From Notospermus geniculatus (Eukaryota > Nemertea > Pilidiophora > Heteronemertea > Lineidae): DNA of 64,000 nucleotides. The translations under genes were made by a program, and so were the position numbers. Below are positions 11,496 to 23,109 of this stretch, piece by piece. The DNA lies in the NCBI GenBank assembly GCA_002633025.1, contig NMRB01002126.1, forward strand, positions 45,037 to 109,036, written 5' to 3'. Below the pieces are notes generated by a model that was given only the letters and a program-made list of their open reading frames with translations, ran no database searches and had not been told where the DNA came from. Positions within the stretch are counted from its first letter, which is position 1. Every line of letters starts with the position of its first letter.

Positions 11496-12027
11496 GCATT
11501 AGATTAAAATAACGAATCGAGAGCCTGCGCAGCTCCAAATATAAAATGCGGCAACATTGTGGGCGAATTTAATTTAAAGCGCCAGGCTATGCATCCAAAA
11601 CTGAATTTCTTGACGCCGTCGTAGTGCATCTCATTTAGGGTGACCTCGTTCATAGCATTATACACACGGTCGATGTACACCATTTACACACAGAGCTGAT
11701 TCATGGTGGCGAGGTTGATCATGATCTTGTCAATGCATGCTCGACAAGACTGTTGAAATCTATTGATTTGAATGATGTAAGTTACCAATTAGGTATTCTG
11801 TGTGTTCTTACACACAAACGAATGAGTTGAAGAATGTGTACCTTACCTGATGAAGGGTTATTCACGCTATAACACCACGTTGAACTTGTGAAGTGGTGAA
11901 GCCTGGCTGCCATGATTTAGTATCAGTCCAGCCCCGGTGTTATCACTGGCTATATACGGATGGACAGGGGACCAGTCATATCGAGGTGTGGAGGGAGAAA
12001 GAGTCACCTAACGCATATAGTCGCGCA
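11496..12027. other. Intergenic DNA, no feature seen
   Basis: AT-leaning sequence with no long reading frame and no inverted repeat that I could pair. Confidence 0.35.
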
Positions 12028-12031
12028 TTAA

Positions 12032-12376
12032 AGGGAGACGCCATTCATTGTAAAATTTTGAATTTTTGAAATATCGTTAATACATTCAAATTCATTGATG
12101 TCTGCAACATGTCATTTTTTTAAATCAGCAAACTTACCATTTTAAGCATTTTTATTGCATTCCAAGGGACCACTGCACAGCACATGTGATGTCATATGTG
12201 TTCGATGCATATTTATGAAGGTACAAACAATAGGCGTAGCAGTCACAGTACATGTATTAGGTCATTCACTACAATAAAGGTCTTCAGCATATGGACACTA
12301 GTGAAGTCGAAACTCATGGCAATAGTCTCCATGGATTGATAAAAATTCAAAAGTTTACAATGAGTGGAGTCTCCCT
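12032..12376. mobile_element. TTAA-target MITE, agggagac type (345 bp)
   Basis: TTAA at 12028-12031 and 12377-12380. The TIR agggagac.ccattcattgt pairs with acaatgagtggagtctccct. The inner arms (aaaattcaaaagttt) also pair. Same family as 30146-30504. Termini of the form TTAAAGGRR recall the T2-type MITEs described in Xenopus. Confidence 0.85.
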
Positions 12377-12943
12377 TTAAAGTACAGCAGGAAGAAACCG
12401 AGTTCCTAGAGAAAAACAGCGGCGTCGAAGAGAGTCACCTCCAGTCCTACCGCCGATCATCATGGCCTACCATGTGTCTAGTACTACATGTACCTCATAC
12501 TTGTACACAGAAACCCATGGAGAACTTCGCGGTGATTTGTGTTTCCCTCGCACCTCGAGTTGCCGTGCACCAATCAGGACACTTGTTAGCCAATCTCGCT
12601 GCCAGGTTGGCAATAAGCCAGTTAAACCAACCACTGTGTATAATTTTGTGGTTGGAAAGTAGTAGGAACGAGGATGGTCGCAAATTATCCAGCCATTCTA
12701 TCAGTTTCGATTTACCCACTACTCACATGAACTACGCTGTTGAATAAAAATAATGAAATTTTCTAAAACAGAGGTCAGGCCGGTGTACAGAAAGACTGAC
12801 GCGGTATTTAGAAATATTCAGATTTGCAAATGCCAACGATCCATGAAAAACGGTTATCACAAAACTAACAGCGGGAGTCGATCCACAAACAAGAACATTA
12901 GGTTGAAAAGAGCTTACCACAGCGAAGTTCGTCAAGGATTTGT

Positions 12944-13198
12944 GGAGAAAGAAATAAAAGTAAAAAATAAGAAGTGGGAAATTTTGGAATTTTGTGCGAA
13001 TTTTTCATTTTCTCAAATTGGGAGAAATTTTTTTCCCATTTTGAGAAATATCACGCGAAAAATCAGACAAAATGTCATGTCATTTTAAGAAAATTTCTCA
13101 AAATGGGAAAATTTTTTCTCCCAATTTGAGAAATGGAAAAATTCGCGAAAAATTCCCAAATTTCCCACTTCATATTTTCCAGTTTTATTTCTTCCTCC
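12944..13198. mobile_element. 255-bp inverted-repeat element
   Basis: Long arms: ggagaaagaaataaaagta ... gaagtgggaaattt pairs with aaatttcccacttc ... ttttatttcttcctcc. The inner parts caaattgggagaaattt and aattttttctcccaatttg also pair. The 111-residue frame crossing it is low complexity and not a gene. Confidence 0.8.
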
Positions 13199-14274
13199 CT
13201 TCGAGCGTAGTCAGAGCGCGGAGCGATGTCACAAACCTTAATTGGTAGTCAAGATGACTGCCAATCGTAACTGGAACCTCAGAGGTGACAGGTGCCGATG
13301 ACACCACCTAAGGAATGGATCATTACCTTATTGTCATAATACGTTATCCTGAGGCTAGACAGAGAAAGAGACCACTTCTCAAATGCAAATCACTTTTTCC
13401 CATTTTAAATCATTTCAAAAGATTTCCGTAACCATGATTAAAGGTTAGCTGAAACGCTTTTCATGATTTTTTTTCTCTGAAAAGTAGTTCGAGTAAAAAA
13501 CAGTTCAGTGAAAGTTGCATGGAGATTGGAGCATTAATAACAGTGTCATACCAAATTTAAGATGTGTTTCTGCATGACAACCAAACATAGCTGTCCAGGC
13601 GGTGGGTTCGTGAGGTCAATTGTGCTGTCCAGAAATCCAAATATTGTCCTCAGAGTCCATTTAAGGAAATAACTGCAGTACGACTGACTGAACAAGAAAA
13701 ATACATCGAAACTACACCTAACTGCCTGAGTTAAATGAGTTATTTTAATGATTTTTATATGTTTAAAAAATCCAATGACATCAAATGTGCTGTTCACCGC
13801 TGCCTGACATGGTTGTTAGGGTGTGTAGTCATCCTTTTTAAATTCCCATAACTTGGAAATGGATGACCCGATTTTCATGCGGTTTTCAGTTTTCTGATGC
13901 CTGATTAATGCTCTACAGTATTATGCAGATAACCAGAAGTTGATAAAACCGTTTCAGGTACATGTAACCTTTAATATCCTCATGAGTCGAGGCAAAACGA
14001 TAGTGAGTTTTCGCAAACCTGACGAAATACGAATTTCTACTTCATCTGTTCATGAGAGTTCAGAGGCTGGCGGTGCGACACTAAAATGACCACTGAAGAC
14101 GAAGTCGAAATTGGCCACGTGAAATTACTCTCGACATATCGGATTCAACAGGGTGGTTTGATAAATGATTGATGGCTGACCAATAGGTCACAGGGACATT
14201 TTTGAACCACCCTACCCTTTGTGCAGTCCCCATCCATTTTATCTACTATACTACAGTTGCATATGAGCATTTCG
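13199..14274. other. Intergenic DNA with a possible stray TIR
   Basis: Around 13996 the sequence agtgagttttcgcaaac resembles the left end of the agcgagg-type element at 16224, but I found no partner end. Otherwise featureless. Confidence 0.35.
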
Positions 14275-14277
14275 TTA

Positions 14278-14700
14278 GGCCACACATTTTTTATTTGTTG
14301 GATTACGAATCCGCCGAACATCATTTTCCCGAAAGTGAAAAAAAAAAATAAAAAAACCCGACGGCCGTTTTTGACGAGTGTTTTTTCCCGCCGACCATAA
14401 ATTCCGCCTGATCATGTAGAAAGAAAAGGTAAAGAAAATAAAGATTGCGTCGGCTAAAAATGCTCACGAGATACGTATGTCAGAGTGGTAAAAACATCCT
14501 CAAATGCTGGGAAATCGCATCTCAGGCCATCCAAATTGATTTTTTTATTTTCCCCAATATCACCTTGAGCTGTAGTACGCCTATTTTGTTGAAACGTGAA
14601 ATAAAAAAAAACACAAATAGTCATTTTTATTTTTATTTTTTTCCCGCCCACCTGCACATATACATGTATTCGTAATCCAACAAATATAAAAAGTGTGGCC
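14278..14700. mobile_element. Harbinger-like MITE, ggccacac type (423 bp)
   Basis: TTA at 14275-14277 and 14701-14703. The TIR ggccacac.ttttt followed by atttgttggattacgaat pairs with attcgtaatccaacaaat ... aagtgtggcc, about 35 bases. The middle is A/T-run rich. No coding capacity. Confidence 0.85.
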
Positions 14701-14902
14701 TTAACGCGAAGAACACCAACTGCACTGTTAAACGAAGCAGACGATCAAAGAATGGTTCCAACCGACTCCCTCCCACAAGGCTGGCGATTTCATAAAATGA
14801 CAGCAATGACTAAAAGCTAAATGATTGGAACCTGGAACTAATGTGAAATTGACGAAAGACGGTCTGGAGGTAAAGCCTCATCAATCAACAACCTTGTCCT
14901 GA

Positions 14903-15353
14903 GGCCGGGTTTACATAGAGCCACACGAAACACGATTACTCGACACAGTACGTTGACATATACGCGTGTGTTGATGAACTGACAACGGATTTTCCAATCT
15001 CCCGTTTACATTGGTCTATACGCGTGGGGTTACGTAGATACCAGGGTATATACACGTTTTGAAAAGAACGAGCATGCTCGTTCTTTCAGGCGTGTGCTGA
15101 CTTCGTGGGATGTCTTGCGTTGTTTCCAAGTACGGAGATGGGCATTTTAGGATGTTTCCTCATCAAATATCACATGTTTTCTTATTTGCATCAGGAAATG
15201 CATGAGACTGAATGAAAATAATGCCAAAATTAGAGGCACCGTGTCAAATGATAAAGACACGATGAAGCCAATGTAAACCGCCGTGTTGGCGTGTCGTAAT
15301 ATCTAGGCGTACCGTAGCGTGTCTTCGTGTATCGACACGCTCTATGTAAACCA
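14903..15353. mobile_element. Family D element, gggtttacatagag type
   Basis: It starts ggccgggtttacatagag and ends gctctatgtaaacc. Its interior (ttcaggcgtgtgctgac, atgggcattttaggatg, cacgatgaag) matches, in reverse orientation, the element at 22027-22591. The right end directly abuts a family C element. Confidence 0.75.
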
Positions 15354-16063
15354 GGTGTAACGTTTTTCAGTGTGGCAGTTTTTCTATGTGATTCCCATTG
15401 TTCGGAACACACTGGGAAACGGACTCGCTGTTTCTCTATGTGTCGCGCATTGTCAAGTCGCCGCTTATTCCGTCAATCTATTGTATTGTCACACTGGCAC
15501 ACGGGCCTCACTGAAAAACGTTACACCAAAGCAGCCCGCTGCTCGGCTTGTAACACATCGTTCCCCTTCATCACTAGTTATTATGAGTGGGCTAAGTCTG
15601 AATATTGTTGCGTTGCCTGTTAGATGTGAAAGCTCGGTATCATCTGAAAGGTACACGGTGTTGATATTAATAGAAACATGACAGTGTCTGGGTAAACCTT
15701 TGTTGTTGAGTTTCTGCAATAATTCCAAAAGGTCACGGGGTTTCCTTCTTTTATGTTGTCCCTTTTTTCCAGAAGAAATAATAATTCTTAATGTACTGGG
15801 CAGATCAAAAGAACACATATGAACTTTTGAAATACAGAAGATTCTTGCGCTGCAGATTGAGTCACGATGGGCAGGTGTTGACGACTCTACCTGATGAGAA
15901 TAATCCTGGCTTCCTGTTGATTATACGAGAGGTGGTAATCAATCAGTGAGCGATTTGTTAAGAATCCTCTTGGTCAGTCCGAGCGAGCCAGTGCCAGGTT
16001 AGAGGCAATGACATGCAGGTCACACGGCTCATTTGGATCTATTTCCTTCAAGGTCAACGTTGA
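15229..16063. repeat. Inverted duplication, arm 1
   Basis: About 835 bases matching the reverse complement of 17644-18564 with very few differences, ending precisely at the N at 16064. It carries part of a family D element, a family C element and the exon-like block described at 17860. Arm 2 has an extra insertion of about 100 bases (18133-18236) absent here. Confidence 0.9.
15354..15527. mobile_element. Family C MITE copy 1 (174 bp)
   Basis: TIR ggtgtaacgtttttcagtg and its complement cactgaaaaacgttacacc, 19 bases exact. Related copies are at 18259-18432 and 32833-33003, with a degraded piece near 29601. Confidence 0.85.
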
Positions 16064-16064
16064 N
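16064..16064. other. Single N at the edge of inverted arm 1
   Basis: The homology between arm 1 and arm 2 stops exactly at this N. The N therefore probably marks a contig end, and the order and orientation of the arms should be treated with care. Confidence 0.65.
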
Positions 16065-16223
16065 TTCGATTGATTTATTCTGATCGGTAGGCGATTATTA
16101 ATTAGCCAATTCGAAGGAAAATGGAAATGCGTGCGCTGCTTCACCTGAAAGGTCCATGGATTATTGTTGAGCCATTCAGTAACGTTCAGAATCGATCACA
16201 CTGGATTTACAACGCCAAGTAAT

Positions 16224-16609
16224 AGTGAGGTGTCACAAATCTGACGAAGTACGAAATACGAAATTGGGCTTCATTTCCATGACGTAGGCCTAATGTATTT
16301 CAGGATATGGTTGGTACCACAGATTTCGCCTGCTGCAAGAGCGTCTTTTAGACCGGTATAGTTACCGTGTATATTAAACTTTGAAATTTATCTTTCGTTT
16401 CCACTTCTTAGATACGAAGTGGAAATTTAAAAATTAAAGATGCAGCACAGTTCTCTCGGTCTTAGGCCTACATGATATGCTAAAAGAAGCACTGGCGGCA
16501 GGGACATTTTTGTAGTACCAACCATCTCCTGAAATACATTACGTCATGGAAATGAAGTTCAATTTCGTGTGTCGTACTTCGTGTTTCGTCAGATTTGCGA
16601 AACCTCGCT
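16224..16609. mobile_element. agcgagg-type MITE with AAT target repeat (386 bp)
   Basis: AAT (16221-16223), agtgaggtgtcacaaatctg at the left, cagatttgcgaaacctcgct at the right, AAT (16610-16612). The inner arms (ttcatttccatgacgta / tacgtcatggaaatgaa) pair well. The outer motif and 3-bp target match the element at 26797. Confidence 0.8.
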
Positions 16610-16612
16610 AAT

Positions 16613-17340
16613 AAGAACTACGTACGAAATCCACGATTTTGCATGAACAGTTGAAACAGAAAATGAACAAAGTCCCAAGAATTACAGCTTAATTACCTTA
16701 CGTAATCAAAAAAAAAGAAATGAACCAAACATGAAAAACAGGTACAATTTTCTTGGAGAAGAAGCGTGTAAATGACATATTCAGGGAGTGGCAGCAATGT
16801 CATGAACCCATAGAACCTCGGGTGGCGATGGTGTCTTGACCTGCACTTCATGTACACCATACATCACGCTCAGTACATTAAAGTAGTTCCAGGAAGTAAA
16901 ATCCACAGGTGTCATGGCTGCCCTGTCTTGGAAAATCTGGCAGCATTCATGAAATTCACGTGCGGAGTACTCTATATCTGCTGAAAATATTGCCATCAAA
17001 AGGGGTAGAAAAAACCTCCAACTTTATGATACGCATGTTGTTTGATCTTCAAATTGTAACATATCTTGGGAAAGTCTTCCGACTACTAGTCTTTTTGTTT
17101 CAGCTTATTAGCTAATTAGTGCGTTCTAAGGCGCCTCTCATTCATTCGCAATTCCTTTTGACTGATAGACCCCGCAGGTGCCTTCATTTTCGTCATATAA
17201 CTTGTACCTTTATGGTATTTTTTACATGTTTTATTTACAACGTACACGTTCCAAAAATTCACAACGTCAGCTGGCCCTTAAGGACGCTTCTAGAATACGT
17301 GCTTCTGATTAGGTCACATGGATCTTAAAGAGTTGGCGCA
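16613..17340. other. Intergenic spacer between inverted arms, no gene seen
   Basis: Short chance frames only. Confidence 0.35.
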
Positions 17341-17344
17341 TTAA

Positions 17345-17592
17345 AGATAATGTATCACGACTTCATTGTTTACATTCAATGTTTGTAAACATGGATGTTT
17401 ACAATATGTTATTTTGGACTTTTGGGACATGCCAACCCACCAAAATGAATACTTTTGGAATCAACAGAATTCCTAGAGGGGCATGCCACCAATAATTTAC
17501 TCACTAGACAACGAAAGCCTTGACATAAACAAACAAAATGTAAATAAACCATGAATTTCGTGGCCCGCGAAAATATCCGTGATACATTATCT
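17345..17592. mobile_element. TTAA-target MITE, agataatg type (248 bp)
   Basis: TTAA at 17341-17344 and 17593-17596. TIR agataatgtatcacg / cgtgatacattatct is 15 bases exact. The terminal sequence differs from the aggg/agga TTAA elements, so it is a separate family with the same target. Confidence 0.8.
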
Positions 17593-17859
17593 TTAACATC
17601 CAAGCACCAATCGCCGTATTGAAATTTGTTCCCAGACATGTCATCAACGTTGACCTTGAAGGAAATAGATCCAAATGAGCCGTGTGACCTGCATGTCATT
17701 GCCTCTAACCTGGCACTGGCTCGCTCGGACTGACCAAGAGGATTCTTAACAAATCGCTCACTGATTGATTACCACCTCTCGTATAATCAACAGGAAGCCA
17801 GGATTATTCTCATCAGGTAGAGTCGTCAACACCTGCCCATCGTGACTCAATCTGCAGCG

Positions 17860-18093
17860 CAAGAATCTTCTGTATTTCAAAAGTTCATATGTGTTCTTTT
17901 GATCTGCCCAGTACATTAAGAATTATTATTTCTTCTGGAAAAAAGGGACAACATAAAAGAAGGAAACCCCGTGACCTTTTGGAATTCTTGCAGAAACTCA
18001 ACAACAAAGGTTTACCCAGACACTGTCATGTTTCTATTAATATCAACACCGTGTACCTTTCAGATGATACCGAGCTTTCACATCTAACAGGTA
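17860..18093 (+). CDS. Candidate internal exon, unknown gene
   Basis: An open frame runs between an acceptor-like ctgcag (about 17854-17859) and an excellent donor, ctaacag|gtaatg (exon end about 18093). The peptide includes RKPRDLLEFLQKLNNKGLPR and VYLSDDTELSHLTG. The same frame is open in arm 1 of the inverted duplication (minus strand, ending near 15614), with one visible replacement, L for F in the DLLEFLQ part. No domain recognised. It may be an exon of a nearby gene or an old gene fragment; lack of further exons keeps confidence low. Confidence 0.3.
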
Positions 18094-18132
18094 ATGCAAC
18101 AATATTCAGACTTAGCCCACTCATAATAGCCG

Positions 18133-18236
18133 TGGTTACACCTATCCAAAATCCCCGTGCTTTTTGAGACACGGGGTTTTTCCGAACCAGAAAAAGCACG
18201 GCGTTGACACGGCGAACTGTTACACTACTAAAAGTG
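18133..18236. mobile_element. Short family E-like hairpin
   Basis: It starts gccgtggttacacctat and ends actgttacacta. The inside has ccccgtgctttt / aaaaagcacgg pairing. It is present in arm 2 but absent from arm 1 of the inverted duplication, so it marks a post-duplication insertion or an allelic difference. Confidence 0.5.
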
Positions 18237-18258
18237 CGATTGGTAAGTTCCGTATCCC

Positions 18259-18432
18259 GGTGTTAACGTTTTTCAGTGAGGCCCGTGTGTCAGTGTGACA
18301 ATACAATAGATTGACGGAATAAGCGGCGACTTGACAATGAACGACACACAGAGAAACAGCGAGTCCGTTTCCTGGTGAGTTCTGAACAATGGGAATCACA
18401 CAGAAAACGGCCACACTGAAAAACGTTACACC
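18259..18432. mobile_element. Family C MITE copy 2 (174 bp)
   Basis: ggtgttaacgtttttcagtg at the left and cactgaaaaacgttacacc at the right. Arm-2 counterpart of 15354-15527. Confidence 0.85.
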
Positions 18433-18564
18433 TGGTTTACATAGAGCGTGTCGATACACGGAAGACACGCTACGGTGCGCGTAGATATTACGACACGCCA
18501 ACACGGCGGTTTACATAGGCCTTCATCGTGTATCATATTTGACACGGTGCCTCGAATTTTGGAT

Positions 18565-19486
18565 TGCCCTATTCTCGTCTTCGTGATTAGTGTGTAACCA
18601 ATCTTCTTTTCGACGACCCATAATCACAAAGGATTCTCCTTCTTTGATATGCTCAAAATGATTCAGAGATTGTCAAAGGCGCAATTTTTCTTTCTGCTTG
18701 TGTAAGAATTGAGCCCAATGGTTTGTTCTTAGATTCACCTTTGTTCATTCATCCATTCAGCTGTCATCATCTTTCCGAAAGTTTTCCTTTTCCCCTGAAG
18801 AATACGATATCTGGTTGTTACTCAATAGTTTAAATTCCACACTTCCTGCATCTTGGCTACCAAGTGTTGTGACATCGCTCCGCCCTCCGACTACGCTCGC
18901 ACAAACCCTTGGCATCTTTCGCAGTCGTCACCTGTATTTCACAGGCTGTTCTGTTATCACCCCTCCGTTCAAATATGCATTTGGTACTATCACATTTATG
19001 TTTTTATTTCAAATAGATATGTCATTATATTGTGTTTATTGACTTTCTTATCATTTCGGAATTGCTAGGCTACTTATCCTTATTTTTAACCATTAAGCCG
19101 AATTGGCAGCCAATCCCCGATTCCAGGAAATCCCCCTACCATACGACTGATGGAAGAGCTAATGAAATTCACGGCTTGGCAAGTACACATGTGGGATGAC
19201 AAAGCGCCGACTGGTACAATTCACTTGCTGCTTCCCATTTTTGTACACACAAGTACATTCTTTCCATCAATAACATATTCCTTGCTTGTCGTTGCAGCGG
19301 ATTCAAAATTTGAATCCGGAAAATTAGCCCTTGAAATCGCGAATCGCTCGCTGTCATGCTGCAGCATTCGCCATGTTGTTTTCTGTTACCTCGTTCCTAG
19401 TTGCTACGCAAGTAGAATAGTGTACTACTGAAGAGTTGGTTGGTATCATGCCAAAATCTGAAGGCGAGGTTAACGGGCAAATCTCA
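18565..19486. other. Intergenic DNA, no feature seen
   Basis: Several short reading frames with no recognisable motif. Confidence 0.35.
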
Positions 19487-21225
19487 CACTGTTAGAAAAA
19501 ACTGTAGATTTTACAGAAATTTTTTTACAGAATCAGTTCGTAAATGATAATAATGGGATTTTTTTTGTTATTTTACAGCAAAGTCCTTCTTAAAACATAT
19601 TTTCCCTGTCATTTACAGAATTCACATGTTAAAATACAGGATACATTCTTTTTTCCTGTAAATTCGCGACAATTTATGTAGTTCCTGTTCTTAAAACGAA
19701 ACATATTGTAAAAGTACTGAACTTTATTAAAATAAATACAGATCTCCTTAGAATTCTATTAAATATAAGGCCGCTATTCTTCTACGGAGATTGTTCTAAA
19801 TTTACAGAAACTCTCTGTTTCAACAGAAACTGTCCGTAAATGAAAATAATAGATTTTTTTGTAAAGTCCTTTTACAGAAACTGTTTGTAAATGATAATAA
19901 TGGAATTTTTTGTAAGGTCTTTTTACAGAAACTGTTTGTAAATGATAATACTGGATTTTTTTGTAAGGTCTTTTTACAGAAACTGTTCGTAAATGATAAT
20001 AATGGAATTTTTTGTAAGGTCTTTTTACAGAAACTGTTCGTAAATGATAATAATGGATTTTTTTTGTAAAGTCATTTACAGAATTCACGTTAAAATACAG
20101 GATACATTCCTTTTCCTGTACATTTATGACAATTTCTGGAGTTCGTGTTCTTAAAAAGAGACTATTCTAAATTTGCAGAAAAAGGATTATTATCTGTGTT
20201 TTAACTGGTGACTTCTATAATCGAGAGGTTAAGAGATCGCTCCGTTAACGGTAACACTAACACTAACGTTATTTTTTGCATTGCAAATGTAACATCAGAA
20301 ATAGCGTTATCGTTAGTGTTATCGTTAACGGACCGGTTTCTTAACCTCTCGAATGACGTGAAACATTTATGCAAAAAGTTGTATATTTACGCAATAACCT
20401 GTAATTTTACAACTTCGCCGAAGTAGTGAATCATTCTGCGCATGTGCAGTGTGTACTTCCGATTGTTGGCTTCCGTATACTGTGAGTTGATATTTCGAAG
20501 TTTTATCTCATCAAATCCTTAAAAAATCTTATTTTATAAACGGAAACAAAAAAGACATTTAATGGTATTTACTGTAGGTCTGCTAGCATGCAGTGGCTGG
20601 TGGAGTGACCATTACCCTCCTTCTCCAATGCAGTTTGTTGTTTTTATCGTTACCTAGGCCTAGTTGTTTTCTTCACTGAATCATTTGATTTCATTATTAC
20701 AGTCCATTTGTGACATTTGTGATATGACGTTTGATCATAAAGAAATGTAACCATTCCTTTATGGCTTATCATAAGTCAGTTCCCAGTACTTCTTTGTTTT
20801 TACAGGAAGCAATTTTGTGCTGAAATAGTACCACCTATAAATTTACAGAAAGTGCCTGCAGCAAAGTCCCCAGTACGTCTTTGTTTTTACAGGAATCATT
20901 TTTGTGCTGAAATGGTAAGTTTTTACAGGAAGCAATTTTGTGCTAAAATGGTACCACCTATAAATTTACAGAAAGTACCTGCAGCAGAGTCCCCAGCATT
21001 TCTGTGTTTTTACAGGAAGCAATTTTGTGCTAAAATGGTACCACCTATAAATTTACAGAAAGTGCCTGCAGCGGAGTCCCCAGTACTTCTGTGTTTTTAC
21101 AGGGATCTGGTGAGGGCAGTTACAGATTTCTGTATTTGTAACTTCACCTGTAAATATACAGAAAGTGCTGGGGACTCTGCTGCAGGCACTTTTCTGTAAT
21201 TTTATCGACAAAGTTTCTAACAGTG
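19487..21225. mobile_element. CACTG-ended transposon (family T), 1.74 kb, non-coding
   Basis: Ends cactgttagaaa and tttctaacagtg. The interior is built of minisatellites: about five units of roughly 60 bases with tttttacagaaactgttcg and aaatgataataatgga (19795-20075), and about four units with gtttttacaggaagcaattt and aaatttacagaaagt (20780-21190). A family Z MITE is inserted at 20221. A CAC start and subterminal tttacag repeats suggest EnSpm/CACTA affinity (inference). Smaller relatives lie at 36704-37101 and 37775-38007. Confidence 0.75.
20221..20351. mobile_element. Family Z MITE (131 bp) nested in family T
   Basis: TIR tcgagaggttaagagatcg pairs with the complement of ttcttaacctctcga. Inner arms with taacactaacgtta / taacgttagtg-like sequence also pair. 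A larger, invaded relative is at 21755-22619. Confidence 0.75.
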
Positions 21226-21754
21226 CAGGAGGGCTCTGATTGGTACATTGATTTCCCGATGTGGGTCAATACAGAAATTCTATGCGAAAGCTTCCAAGGG
21301 TAGTGGCGTAGTCTTTATGATGTAGCCAATACACGTGGAGTTCCAGGATGCACTTCCTGAAGTTAGGATGGATGCGAATTTAATGGATTTGTACTTTTAT
21401 CGTGCAGGAACACCGCAATTTATGACATGAGATACGAAATTATCCCAATGAGGGCATTTCATGCGAATAGCTAATGCAATACCAATTCTCTGGGGGTGAG
21501 AAAGAAGTACAATTTACTGCAAAAATATAACAAAATTGCCGGGTGTGGATTGATTCCTGCAGCGGACCACTAGCGGTGAAGTAGACGAAATGTCGAAGCT
21601 GCCGAGTCAATTAGGAATAGGTGAAATGAGTTATCCGCTTCTTTTTACTAAGACGAAACGCCAAGGAATGACTTTCTATTGCTTATTACATTTTAGGCTC
21701 GGATTTGTCGAATATATTCGACAAATGCACTGTGATGTACTGGTAGTGGCAATG
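21226..21754. other. Intergenic DNA with one short palindrome
   Basis: Perfect 22-base palindrome around 21705-21726 (tttgtcgaat/attcgacaaa). No gene seen. Confidence 0.4.
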
Positions 21755-21836
21755 TCCGAAATCGCTCTACTAACGATAACACTGACGCTAACGATATTTT
21801 TGACCTACATGTACATGTAGCCTACATTTGTAATGT

Positions 21837-21994
21837 AAAGCGACCCATACACGATCAATATTATTGCACAATATGAGGACCAAAATGGGCAATTTTATTG
21901 CCAATCGTTCTTCCACGGCCAATCATGCGAGAAGCACATGTCCCTGTTTTGGGCCCCATATTGTGCAATAATATTGATCGTGTATGGACTGCTT
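21837..21994. mobile_element. Family K MITE copy (158 bp)
   Basis: aaagcgacccatacacgatc at the left and gatcgtgtatggactgctt at the right. The arms continue with aatattattgcacaatat. Other copies at 56988 and 57279. Confidence 0.85.
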
Positions 21995-22026
21995 CAGAAA
22001 AATCGTTAACGTTAACGTTAGTGTTA

Positions 22027-22591
22027 GGCTGGGTTTACATAGAGCGTGTCGATACACGGAAGACACGCTATGGTACGCGTAGATATTACGACACGCCAAG
22101 ACGGCGGTTTACATAGGCCTTCATCGTGTGTCTATCAATTGACACGATGCCTCGAATTTTGGCATTATTTTCATTAGGTATCATGCATTTCCTGATGCAA
22201 ATAAGAAAAGATGTGATATTTGATGAGGAAACATCCTAAAATGCCCATCTCCGTACTTCGAAACAACCCAAGATCTTCCCACGAAGTCAGCACACGCCTG
22301 AAAGAACGAGCATGCTCGTTCTCTTCAAAACGTGTATATACTCCACTCTCTACGTAAGGCTTCCGTTACATAGAAGTATACGGTATACGAAAACGCCATT
22401 TAACAAAGGCTTCAAGTGGATTCACGACCGTGAAGCCATTGTCAACCGCGGTATTCGTATACCGTATAGTTCTATGTAAAGGAAGCCTAAGGCCCCGATT
22501 ACATAGAGCTATACGCTATTCGGTATTCTAGGCACGTTTCGAAGGGCACGCGTATAGTTTGAATCGAACAAGGTTAAATGTAAACCCAGCC
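22027..22591. mobile_element. Family D element with clean TTA target (565 bp)
   Basis: TTA (22024-22026), ggctgggtttacatagag ... taaacccagcc, TTA (22592-22594). The interior is the reverse complement of 14903-15353 plus the nested family A insertion. Harbinger-like by target and terminal GG. Confidence 0.85.
22358..22487. mobile_element. MITE family A copy 2 (130 bp)
   Basis: TAA (22355-22357), ggcttccgttacatagaag ... ttctatgtaaaggaagcc, TAA (22488-22490). Nested in family D, which is nested in family Z. Confidence 0.85.
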
Positions 22592-23109
22592 TTAGCGGAG
22601 CGATTTCTTACACCCTCGAATATCACGTCATGAATAGGAATACAAACGGATACGATTGTGCTTCACCGAAGACATACTGCTTACGGGTTATTTTTTATTA
22701 ACGAAATTGTTTGTTAACGAACTCCCACTCTGTTGGGTTTATCGGCTTAACTTTCTTTGCCTGGGGTAAAAAAGACGGGTGGGAGAAGCGGATTCCATAT
22801 TATGTGTAAAACATCTTCTCGGAAGCATGGTAAATAGTGGTGCCACTATACTTCAGGCAACAGGGAAGGGTTTCGGAAAAATATGAATCTGCCCATATTT
22901 CCAAATTTATAGGTATAATGGTATGATGTCCATGTGTACACGTCACAGTGGGCTTTAAAAGGGGTAAAGTGAAAAAAAATGTTAAGACCATGAGACCTGT
23001 GCTACATCTTACTTAAGGGTATGAATTATGATTTTATGAAAAAAAGAAAAAAAATCTGTTGGGAAATATTTGAGAAAAATGCATTTTTCTGAAATGACCA
23101 TTTTTGAGA

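Larger units (their letters stand above)
17644..18564. repeat. Inverted duplication, arm 2
   Basis: Reverse-complement counterpart of 15229-16063. It contains an extra family E-like hairpin at 18133-18236 and a complete family C MITE at 18259-18432. It ends in a truncated family D element (18433-18564). Confidence 0.9.
21755..22619. mobile_element. Family Z element containing three younger insertions
   Basis: The left end gaaatcgctctactaacg and the right end ttagcggagcgatttctta form the host. Inside are a family K MITE (21837-21994) and a family D element (22027-22591). The D element itself holds a family A MITE (22358-22487). Removing them leaves a short Z element like that at 20221. Confidence 0.75.

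Noticed and set aside
12753-13088. 111-residue lysine-rich frame
   Set aside because: Low-complexity translation of an AT-rich inverted repeat.
19774-20088. Repetitive 104-residue protein (FHYYHLRTVSVKRPYK-like)
   Set aside because: It is a translation of the minisatellite in the family T element.
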